Below are positions 1-5,966 of a DNA stretch of 8,735 bases, one piece after another. Below the pieces are notes generated by a model. The model was not told where the DNA came from and searched no databases. It was given only the letters and a program-made list of their open reading frames with translations. The position numbers were made by a program, and so were the translations under genes. Source of the stretch: Actinomycetota bacterium (GTDB lineage Bacteria > Actinomycetota > Thermoleophilia > Gaiellales > Gaiellaceae). Within the stretch, counting starts at the first letter, position 1; the number at the start of each line of letters is the position of its first letter. The stretch lies in contig JACCUU010000305.1 of the NCBI GenBank assembly GCA_013811645.1, forward strand, positions 1 through 8,735, read 5' to 3'.

Positions 1-455
1 GCCTCGACGTCCGCGATCTGCTGCCGCTGGAAGTGCTCGAGCTTCGAGACCTCCCCTTCGAGTGCTCTCTGGGCGCGCTCGAGGTCGGCCTCCCACGCGC
101 GCAAGCGTTCCTCCGCGCGCCGCTCGACAGCAGCGACCATCTCGGCAAGTCGCTCGGAAAGCTCGCGTTCGCGCACGCCGAGCTCTCCACGACGCTGATC
201 CGACAGCCGTCGTTCCTCGACCACGTACGTGGACATGGAGTCGGAATGAGCACGCGAGACGGTGACCCGCAAGTGATCGGCTTGGGCCGTGGCTTCCTCC
301 TCGGCTGCGGCGCGCACTGCCTTGCGGGCCTCGGCGACGAGGTCGTCGGTCCGGGCCGTCCGTGCCCGGAGGCGACGTAGCGCTCGCCAAAGGAGCACTG
401 CGACCAGGAGGGCAGCGAGGAGGCTGCCCAACAAGATCCAGGCGATTACCGGCAC
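1..455 (-). CDS. Membrane-anchored coiled-coil protein, N-terminal part (runs off left edge)
   Basis: A minus-strand frame stays open from a GTG at 455 to the window edge (151 codons visible, C-terminus missing). An in-frame TAG lies 9 nt upstream of the GTG, so this is the first usable start; an ATG at 463 is in another frame and meets a stop after five codons. Residues about 3-22 are a hydrophobic helix (begins MPVIAWILLGSLLAALL), followed by an Arg-rich stretch (RALRRLRAR). That charge pattern predicts a single N-terminal anchor with the rest in the cytoplasm. Residues about 35-151 are rich in Glu, Arg, Ala and Leu with heptad-like spacing and almost no Pro or Gly, so a long coiled coil. 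The layout recalls ribonuclease Y or RmuC, but their KH/HD or nuclease domains would lie outside the window, so no family is assigned. No Shine-Dalgarno is evident. It is divergent from the CHRD gene. Confidence 0.72.
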   Translation of the reverse strand, partial: MPVIAWILLGSLLAALLVAVLLWRALRRLRARTARTDDLVAEARKAVRAAAEEEATAQADHLRVTVSRAHSDSMSTYVVEERRLSDQRRGELGVRERELSERLAEMVAAVERRAEERLRAWEADLERAQRALEGEVSKLEHFQRQQIADVE

Positions 456-569
456 GAGGTCATGCTAGACAGGTGCTCAACTTCCCGTTTCTCTGGCTCG
501 AAAATCCAGTCAGGTGGGTTGTCGCGAAGAGATAGAGGAAGAACGAAACCGCACGGGAGGTCGACGACG
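456..569. other. Divergent intergenic region
   Basis: These 114 bases separate the outward-facing coiled-coil and CHRD genes and must hold at least the CHRD promoter. A TTGTCG at 519-524 is a weak -35 candidate for the plus strand, but no convincing -10 hexamer lies about 17 bases downstream. The plus strand is purine-rich from about 523 to 549. I see no clear operator, riboswitch or strong palindrome. Confidence 0.4.
555..560 (+). promoter_or_regulatory. Ribosome binding site of the CHRD gene
   Basis: GGGAGG ends 9 bases before the ATG at 570. It decides the start: an ATG at 462 in the same frame would add 36 polar residues ahead of the signal peptide, and the ATG at 579 is too far from this site. 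Confidence 0.7.
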
Positions 570-1115
570 ATGCTCGAGATGCGAAGGGTCATCCTGTGCG
601 CTGTCGCGACAGCGCTGTTTGCCGCCGGTTTGTGGGCGGGTATCGGCACGGCTGCTGGCGAGGAGAGCGTGGCTGTCGAGGCAGTTCGACTGACGGCCCG
701 GCTCGACGCGCGGCAAGAGATTCCAAAACCGAAGGGCACGCGTGCGGCCGCGCGCGGAGACTTCATTGCGACGCTCGAGCGCAAGGGCACCGCGGGAACG
801 CTCACCTGGCACTTGACGTTTCGCGACCTGAGCGGCAAGGCGGCCGCCGCACACGTGCACCTGGGTAAGCCGGGCCGCCCGGGGCCGGTCGCACTCGCCC
901 TCTGCGGTCCCTGCCGCAGTGGCTCCCGCGGCGCGCTCGAGGCACGGGCAGGAGTCGTACGGGCGTTGTTGATCGGAGGTGCCTACGTGAACGTCCATAC
1001 GGCGAGGAACCCGGCAGGAGAGATCCGCGGCCAGATCCGGGTGGGATCGACCGCCCCGCCGCCGGGGACAACGACAACGACGACAACCGATCCCGGCGGG
1101 AACCCCTATCCCTAG
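570..1115 (+). CDS. Secreted CHRD-domain protein
   Basis: This encodes 181 residues. The N-terminus (MLEMRRVILCAVATALF, then Ala/Gly-rich to about residue 29) reads as a Sec signal peptide with likely cleavage near TAAG/EES, so the mature protein is exported. Residues about 40-157 match the CHRD domain, named for chordin and widespread in secreted bacterial proteins of unknown role. Visible signatures are LTARLDARQEIP near the start, AHVHLGKPGRPGPV at 94-107, LCGPC at 111-115, and AYVNVHTARNPAGEIRGQI at 138-156. His95, His97, Cys112, Cys115 and His143 are the conspicuous polar or metal-capable residues. The C-terminus is a low-complexity tail of three Pro, a run of seven Thr and DPGGNPYP; no LPXTG or membrane helix follows, so the protein is probably released or loosely wall-associated. 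The gene is monocistronic and convergent with the sugar operon; its TAG lies in the arm of the 1111-1184 inverted repeat. Function is unknown beyond the family. Confidence 0.88.
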   Translation: MLEMRRVILCAVATALFAAGLWAGIGTAAGEESVAVEAVRLTARLDARQEIPKPKGTRAAARGDFIATLERKGTAGTLTWHLTFRDLSGKAAAAHVHLGKPGRPGPVALALCGPCRSGSRGALEARAGVVRALLIGGAYVNVHTARNPAGEIRGQIRVGSTAPPPGTTTTTTTDPGGNPYP

Positions 1116-1184
1116 AGGCTTGATGTGGGTTAGGCGTGCATGCCCCCAGCCGTGCGTAGGCGTAACCCGCATCAAGCCTCTAGG
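1111..1184. terminator. Inverted repeat between convergent genes, likely bidirectional terminator
   Basis: The arms are 1111-1132 and 1163-1184, 22 bases each, separated by a 30-base loop. Twenty-one pairs are Watson-Crick. The exception is T1126 opposite G1169: a G-U wobble in the plus-strand RNA but an A/C mismatch in the minus-strand RNA, so the hairpin is slightly better for the CHRD transcript. The CHRD stop (1113-1115) and the alpha/beta hydrolase stop (1180-1182) are paired with each other in the stem, through a CTAG in each arm. No T-run follows the stem on either side, so this would be a U-less terminator or a transcript-end stabiliser. A dispersed palindromic repeat is the alternative. 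Confidence 0.75.
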
Positions 1185-2121
1185 TAGGCCGGAATGCGCG
1201 CCGAAGCGCGGATGCCGCGAGCGCCTGCGCCTCGGCGGCCGCGTCGAACCGGCCGGCGTTCGAGAAGAAGCCGTGCACTGCGCCCTCGAAGCGCACGTGC
1301 TCACTCGACACACCCGCTTCCGTAAGGCGCGATGCATAGACCTCTCCCTGATCGCGAAGCGGGTCGATCCCGGCCGTGATCACGAGCGCGGCTGGGAGTC
1401 CACGAAAGTCGCGCGCGCGGAGCGGTGACGCCAGCGGGTTGTCGCCGTCCTCGGGATCGGCGAGGTAGTGGGACCAACACCACTCGAGGTCCTTGCGCCC
1501 GAAGAGAAGAGGATCGAGCGTCTCGTGCATCGACGGGGTGTCGGCTCGCTGGTCGAGCGGGGGATAGACGAGCAGCTGGAGCGCAATCTCGGGTCCCGCG
1601 CGTTCTCGTGCAAGCAGCGCCACTGCCGCTGCGAGGTTGCCGCCTGCGCTAGCGCCGCCGACGGCGAGCCGATCGGGATCCAGGCCGAGCTCGGCGCCAT
1701 GCTCCGCGACCCAGCGCGCTGTCGCGTAGCAGTCCTCGAGCCCGGCGGGGAAGGGATGCTCCGGGGCACGCCGGTACCCGACCGAGACGACCGCGCACGG
1801 CGTCGCGTTTGCGAGCCGTCGGCAGACTGGATCGACGGCCTCCAGGGAGCCGAGCACCCAGCCTCCACCGAAGAGGTACACGAGGACGGGAAGCGGGCGG
1901 GCGGCCTCGGGCAGGTAGAAGCGGACCGGAACGCCCCCTTCGATACCGGGCAGCGTGCGATCGAAGACCTGTGCAACGGGTTCCGGAAACGCTGGCTGGA
2001 GCTCAGAGAGCTCCGCTTCGCGTGCTTCGGCGACGGAGAGCTCGTGGAGCGGGCGCACCCCGGCGGCATGCCGCTCGCGACGGTACGCCTCGACCTGCGG
2101 ATCGAGCGGACGGCCCGCCAT
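1180..2121 (-). CDS. Alpha/beta hydrolase, HSL-type esterase family
   Basis: This encodes 313 residues, a normal length for the hormone-sensitive-lipase (Abhydrolase_3) family of serine esterases. Visible signatures are LPVLVYLFGGGWVLGS (about 77-92, oxyanion loop), YRRAPEHPFPAGLED (116-130), the nucleophile elbow GGASAGGN with Ser158, GIDPLRDQG with Asp253 as the acid, and AVHGFF with His283. The triad Ser158-Asp253-His283 is complete. Two positions depart from the textbook motifs: the HGGG histidine is Phe84, and the GDSAGG aspartate is Ala157. There is no signal peptide, so it is cytoplasmic. The ATG at 2121 shares its A with the ROK kinase stop (TGATG), which fixes the start and implies coupled translation. 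As last gene of the sugar operon it may deacylate the glycoside or its product, but the sequence does not give a substrate. An unrelated detoxifying esterase is possible. Confidence 0.9.
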   Translation of the reverse strand: MAGRPLDPQVEAYRRERHAAGVRPLHELSVAEAREAELSELQPAFPEPVAQVFDRTLPGIEGGVPVRFYLPEAARPLPVLVYLFGGGWVLGSLEAVDPVCRRLANATPCAVVSVGYRRAPEHPFPAGLEDCYATARWVAEHGAELGLDPDRLAVGGASAGGNLAAAVALLARERAGPEIALQLLVYPPLDQRADTPSMHETLDPLLFGRKDLEWCWSHYLADPEDGDNPLASPLRARDFRGLPAALVITAGIDPLRDQGEVYASRLTEAGVSSEHVRFEGAVHGFFSNAGRFDAAAEAQALAASALRRAFRPT

Positions 2122-3008
2122 CACCGCCGACGCGACGCGTGCCGCGCAGCTCCGAGAAGCGCCGCGTCCTCGAGCTGCTCGGCGACGGTCACGGTTCGGA
2201 GTCCTGGAATCGGCTCCACCTCGGCGCGCAGGCTGTCTTCGAACAGCGCCCAAGAGCGCGCGATCGATCCGCCCACGACGAGGCAGCTCGGCTCGAACGC
2301 TTGCAGCCACGGAGTCAGGAACCGCCCGAGGGCCGTTCCCAGGTGTGTAAAGACGTGACGTGCGGGCAGGTCTCCCGCCAGCGCTCGAGCCGCGATGTGC
2401 TCGACGTCGAGATCTTCGTCCGGCCGAGTGCCGTAGTCGGCGAGAAGAGCAGTGCGTGAGATCGTCTGCTCGACGGGGGCGCCGCGGAACCGAAGCCGGT
2501 GCAGCTCGCCGCGTGGAGGGACGCGTGAGCCCGAACGCACGATTTCGCCCTTCTCGCAAAACGCGGAGCCGATCCCCGTTCCGAGAGTGACGCCGACGAC
2601 ACGGGTATGGCCCCGCGCTGCGCCTGCCCACCACTCGCCGAGCAGGAACGCCTCCGCGTCGTTGAGAAAGCGAATCGCGGTGGGATCGGACAGCGCCGAC
2701 GCGGCGTGTAGCTCCGAGCGAAGGTCGACTCCGTGGAGGCCGTCGAGCTTGTGGGTCATCTCGGAGACGCCTCGTTCGTAGTCGAAAGGGCCAGGCACGG
2801 CCACGCCCATGGACGCGAGATCCGGCTCCGCGATCGACCGCGTCACTCGTGAAAGGGCAGCTAGCAACTCCACGCGACTACCTGCCGCGGGGAGCGGCTC
2901 GGAGATTCGGGATCGAGAATCGACCGACGTCGTGGCGACATTCACCCGCCCTCCGGCTACGTGGGTGCCGCCGATGTCGAGCGCGCCGACGACCTCGGCG
3001 GCCTTCAT
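2121..3008 (-). CDS. ROK-family sugar kinase
   Basis: This encodes 295 residues with the actin-like ATPase fold of ROK kinases, which phosphorylate hexoses with ATP. The phosphate-1 loop is ALDIGGTHVAGG (9-20). GVAVPGPFDYERG (68-80) matches the family's conserved PG segment. FLNDAEAFLLGE (114-125) carries Asp117, the expected catalytic base, and GVTLGTGIGSAF (139-150) is the phosphate-2 loop. SCLVVGGSIARSW (241-253) is the adenosine region. The usual zinc site (GH followed by CxCGxxGCxE) is not there: the segment reads GELHRLRFRGAPVEQTIS (167-184), with Glu168, His170 and Glu180 but no cysteines. There is no N-terminal DNA-binding domain, so it is a kinase rather than a ROK repressor. The ATG overlaps the stop of the isomerase gene in ATGA. 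Beside a phosphomannose isomerase, a mannokinase is the natural guess; glucokinase or fructokinase is possible. Confidence 0.9.
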   Translation of the reverse strand: MKAAEVVGALDIGGTHVAGGRVNVATTSVDSRSRISEPLPAAGSRVELLAALSRVTRSIAEPDLASMGVAVPGPFDYERGVSEMTHKLDGLHGVDLRSELHAASALSDPTAIRFLNDAEAFLLGEWWAGAARGHTRVVGVTLGTGIGSAFCEKGEIVRSGSRVPPRGELHRLRFRGAPVEQTISRTALLADYGTRPDEDLDVEHIAARALAGDLPARHVFTHLGTALGRFLTPWLQAFEPSCLVVGGSIARSWALFEDSLRAEVEPIPGLRTVTVAEQLEDAALLGAARHASRRR

Positions 3009-4687
3009 GGGACGAAGGCCTTGACGACCTTGCACGGCCCACCCTTGACGCGCCGCAGGCGGTAGCGGCCGACAGAGGCAGGGATGACGATCGTCTCCGC
3101 GTACGCGAGCCCGTGCGCCTCGCCCGCGCTGGATTCGATGTCGACCTGCTCTCCCGCAACGAGGTTCAGTACGTGGAACCGACCCGCCGTGTCGTCCTCG
3201 ATGACCTCTTCGAAGTCGAGCCGATGCACGGCGAAGAAGAGGTCGGGGAGCCTGCCGAGCTCGAGTTCCACCCAACCCGCTCCTTCTCGAATCGGCTTCG
3301 GCTCCGGAATGAGGTCCTGGCGAACGGAGTCGCCCGAGCGGGACGGGTCGAGGTTCGAGAAGGCATGGTCGAGGTGCACCGGCCGCAGCTTGCCTTCGAG
3401 GTCGCGGCGGAGCCAGTCGTAGAAGCGGAGCGTGTACAGGTACGGAGTGGCGCTGATCTCGAGCACGAGATTGTCTGCGCCACTCGCATGCGGGGTGCCC
3501 GCCGGGATGAGATAGAGGCGATGCTGAACGGCGGGGTGCGTCTGCAGGTAACGCTCGGGCTCCAGCTCGTGACCAGGATCCTCCGCCCGCTTCGCCTCGG
3601 CGCGAAAGGCTCCGAGGTCGGCGTTCTCTCGTAGGCCGAGGAAGATCTCGGCTCCAGCCTTGGTGTCCACGACGTAGTACGTCTCGTGTTGCGTGTAGGG
3701 GAGGCCGAACGTCTCGCGCATGTACTTCTCGGAGGGGTGGCACTGAATCGAGAGATGGCCACCTCCCATCGTGTCCAGGTAGTCGAGCCGGATCGGGAAC
3801 GAGACCCCGAATCGCGCAGCGAGCTCGGTTCCGAGAACGCGCTCACGCTCCGCGGCCATGAGCAGCTCGAATCCCACCTCGACGGGGTCGTCCAATCCGA
3901 GAAGAATCCCGCTCTCGGGGGTGATGAGCTCGTAGGACCACGCGAGGTTCGGCCCGTCGGTGGTGATCCCGAGAGCGTTGCGGAGCCACTGCCCTCCCCA
4001 CGGCCCGGGCAGGAAGGTCGGACGCGTGCGAAACGGCTTCCCGGCCAGCTCGTGGAGCGACCGCCGAAGCGTGTCTCCGTCGAGCGAGCGAGGAACCTCC
4101 GGATCGCTCAGATCGACGTAGAGGTCGAGTCCGAAAAGGAGCTCCTGCTTGTGTCGATCGAGCACGGGCCAGTCGACGAACAGGAGTCGCTGCTCGGAGC
4201 CGGCCTCGCCAACCGGTTGACCGAGGTTGCCGGCATCGCCGCGTCGTACTGCGGCCAGGCTCTGCGCCTTCGGGAGATCGGCGTACCAGAGGAGATCGTG
4301 CACGCCGAGGGCGCTTCCCGGGCCGAACACGATGACGGCGTCCGCGTCCACCTCCACGAGCGGCACGCCGTCGAAGAGGTCCGTGAGCGTGCCGTCGAAG
4401 ATGCGACCGAAGACCGGGTCGCCGGGTGGCGTGCCCGCGGCCGTGCGACGCTGGATGTCCTCCCACGGAGCGAGAAAGCGGCGGGCGTCGACGAGCGCCG
4501 GCGTGACGTCTAGTCGCCCGAGCTCTTGGACGAGTCCGGCGAGGAAATCCGCCCAGGAGAGCGCCGCGGGCCCGTCGATCGCGAGTGTTCGGGGGCCCCT
4601 CGCCGCAATCTCTCCGGCCAGTACGTCGAATCCGCGCTTGACCTGGCCTCTTGTGAGTGGGTAGCGAGGACTCGGGTCGTAGCTCAC
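3005..4687 (-). CDS. Class I mannose-6-phosphate isomerase-like protein with N-terminal kinase-like domain
   Basis: This encodes 560 residues, longer than a plain bacterial type I phosphomannose isomerase, with a GTG start at 4687. The C-terminal part (about 215-560) is a cupin-type isomerase interconverting mannose-6-phosphate and fructose-6-phosphate. GGGHLSIQCHPSEKY (308-322), QHETYYVVDTKAGAEIFLGL (333-352), IPAGTPHASG (394-403) and NLVLEISATPYLYTLRFYDW (406-425) supply the expected metal ligands Gln315, His317, Glu335 and His400. The first 200 residues look like a P-loop kinase of the uridine-kinase type: TLAIDGPAALSWADF (34-48) sits where a Walker A would be, and VDARRFLAPWEDIQRR (66-81) resembles the next kinase segment. 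The GK(S/T) of Walker A is absent, so ATP use is doubtful and the domain may be structural or regulatory. The start overlaps the glycosidase stop as GTGA, and the stop overlaps the ROK start as ATGA. The isomerase half is secure; the N-terminal reading is inference. Confidence 0.86.
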   Translation of the reverse strand: MSYDPSPRYPLTRGQVKRGFDVLAGEIAARGPRTLAIDGPAALSWADFLAGLVQELGRLDVTPALVDARRFLAPWEDIQRRTAAGTPPGDPVFGRIFDGTLTDLFDGVPLVEVDADAVIVFGPGSALGVHDLLWYADLPKAQSLAAVRRGDAGNLGQPVGEAGSEQRLLFVDWPVLDRHKQELLFGLDLYVDLSDPEVPRSLDGDTLRRSLHELAGKPFRTRPTFLPGPWGGQWLRNALGITTDGPNLAWSYELITPESGILLGLDDPVEVGFELLMAAERERVLGTELAARFGVSFPIRLDYLDTMGGGHLSIQCHPSEKYMRETFGLPYTQHETYYVVDTKAGAEIFLGLRENADLGAFRAEAKRAEDPGHELEPERYLQTHPAVQHRLYLIPAGTPHASGADNLVLEISATPYLYTLRFYDWLRRDLEGKLRPVHLDHAFSNLDPSRSGDSVRQDLIPEPKPIREGAGWVELELGRLPDLFFAVHRLDFEEVIEDDTAGRFHVLNLVAGEQVDIESSAGEAHGLAYAETIVIPASVGRYRLRRVKGGPCKVVKAFVP

Positions 4688-5961
4688 GCGGAAGGGCGCA
4701 TGAGGAGGTCGAGCGTCAGCGCAGCGCTCCAGGAGAAGTCACTCACGCCGAGCGGCTCGCCGGTCCTCGGGTCGTAGTACTCGACGAAGCCGGACTGGCT
4801 GACGAGTTCCAGCGTCAACCGTCGGAGCTCGTCTGCCTCGGCCTGCAGCCCGTACCGCTCGAGGCCCTGGATGAAGAACCATTTGATGTTCACCCAGACC
4901 GGGCCGCGCCAATAGCGGCGCGGGTCGTACGCAGAGCTCGCCTTCGATGCCGAGGTGACCGGCCACGGGGCCTCGGGCGAGGGGCCGAACCGTTCCGGCG
5001 ACCAGAGCGCCTCGGCGAAGAGTCGACGCGCTTGATCAGGTCGTGGAACGCCGGCGTAGAGCGGGAACATCGCGTCGATCGTCTCGTCCGCCGCCGCTGG
5101 ATCGCCGTCGTCCTCGATGTAGACAGCTCCGGCCTCGTTCCAGCGCTGCGCGAGAGCCTCGCTCAGGCGCGCCGCTCCAGCGCTCGCTCGCGCCCCGTCA
5201 CCGCCGAGCTCGCCCCAGAGCCAGGCGAGATCGACCTCGGCCGCTGCGAGGATCGAGTTGAAGGTGAGATCGACGAAGACGAAAGGCCAGTCGTCGAGGG
5301 TCGGCCGGTAGCCCTGCGCCTGCAACCGCCGGACGAGATACAGGTAGCGGACGTAGTCCGAGTCGGTGGGCCGCTCGGAGGCATCGATCTCCTGACGGTC
5401 GGTCCGGGTGAAGTCCAGCTCGCTCTCGACCTCCAGCCGTGCGAGCGCCCGGTCGAAGCGTGGGGAGTTGTCCGCCCCTTCCCACGGATGGACGATGGCG
5501 ATGAGACCCGAATCAACCCCGCGCTCACCGTGCAACCAGTCGTGCCAGCGCTCGAGCGCCGGTACGACCTCCTCGAGGAACGACCGGTCTGGTGACGCCT
5601 CGTGCAACACCCGGACGGCGGTGGCAAGGACCGGCGGTTGAGTGAGGCCGCTCGTCGGCACCGCAGGCGCCTGCTCGCAGGCGGCAGAGTCCCACAGCTC
5701 CGGTCCCGGCGAGTAGTCGGGCGCAGGAATATGAAACACGATGTGCGGGACCATCCCGTCGCTCCACTGGCCTCTGAGGAGTGACCGCACCTCCGCCCGA
5801 CCACGTTCCGGGTCGATTTGTGCCAGCCCGAGCGCGACGAAGGCTGAGTCCCAGTTCCACTGATGCGGGTAGAGCTCCTTGCCCGGCCGGACGAACGGCC
5901 CCATGTCGTTGGTCGCGAGAAGTGCGCTCGCCCTCTCAATGAGGAGTTGGCGGGGTTCCAC
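4684..5961 (-). CDS. GH63/MGH1-like glycoside hydrolase (candidate mannosyl- or glucosylglycerate hydrolase)
   Basis: This encodes 425 residues, close to the length of bacterial mannosylglycerate/glucosylglycerate hydrolases, single (alpha/alpha)6-barrel enzymes of family GH63. Visible signatures are LYPHQWNWDSAFVALGL (30-46), HPWEGADNSPRFD (158-170), DDWPFVFVDLTFNSILAAAE (223-242), YWRGPVWVNIKWF (350-362), GFVEYYDPRTGEPLG (391-405) and DFSWSAAL (408-415). From family knowledge, Asp164 in the DNSPR segment is the likely general acid and Glu394 the general base. There is no signal peptide, so it acts on an imported or endogenous glycoside. The open frame extends to 6144, but that part lies inside the preceding gene and looks like shadow sequence. 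The GTG at 5961 lies 5 bases after that gene's stop and leaves the first conserved block intact; the next start, ATG at 5904, would come just before it. Other small alpha-glucosides or mannosides remain possible substrates. Confidence 0.87.
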   Translation of the reverse strand: MEPRQLLIERASALLATNDMGPFVRPGKELYPHQWNWDSAFVALGLAQIDPERGRAEVRSLLRGQWSDGMVPHIVFHIPAPDYSPGPELWDSAACEQAPAVPTSGLTQPPVLATAVRVLHEASPDRSFLEEVVPALERWHDWLHGERGVDSGLIAIVHPWEGADNSPRFDRALARLEVESELDFTRTDRQEIDASERPTDSDYVRYLYLVRRLQAQGYRPTLDDWPFVFVDLTFNSILAAAEVDLAWLWGELGGDGARASAGAARLSEALAQRWNEAGAVYIEDDGDPAAADETIDAMFPLYAGVPRPDQARRLFAEALWSPERFGPSPEAPWPVTSASKASSAYDPRRYWRGPVWVNIKWFFIQGLERYGLQAEADELRRLTLELVSQSGFVEYYDPRTGEPLGVSDFSWSAALTLDLLMRPSA

Positions 5962-5966
5962 TTCGA

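Noticed and set aside
33..380. Plus-strand open frame of 115 codons at the left edge
   Set aside because: The opposite strand has a better case: a membrane helix followed by a regular coiled coil starting at a GTG. The plus frame shows no motif.
505..550. Sigma-70-type promoter for the CHRD gene
   Set aside because: A TTGTCG at 519-524 is present, but no acceptable -10 element lies at the right distance, so I do not call a promoter.
1063..1092. ACGACA/CGACAA microsatellite-like run
   Set aside because: It simply encodes the Thr tail of the CHRD protein and is too short and irregular to call a tandem repeat.
510..1337. Minus-strand open frame spanning the CHRD gene and the hairpin
   Set aside because: It crosses the terminator and two well-supported genes and has Arg/Ser-rich shadow composition.
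2122..2634. N-terminal extension of the esterase into the ROK gene
   Set aside because: The extension is the out-of-frame shadow of the kinase. The ATG at 2121 overlapping the kinase stop gives a normal family length.
3686..4513. Plus-strand open frame of 275 codons opposite the isomerase
   Set aside because: It is an antisense shadow of a gene whose metal-ligand motifs are unmistakable.
4657..5595. Plus-strand open frame of 312 codons opposite the glycoside hydrolase
   Set aside because: It mirrors the codon structure of the hydrolase gene and shows no recognisable motif or ribosome binding site.
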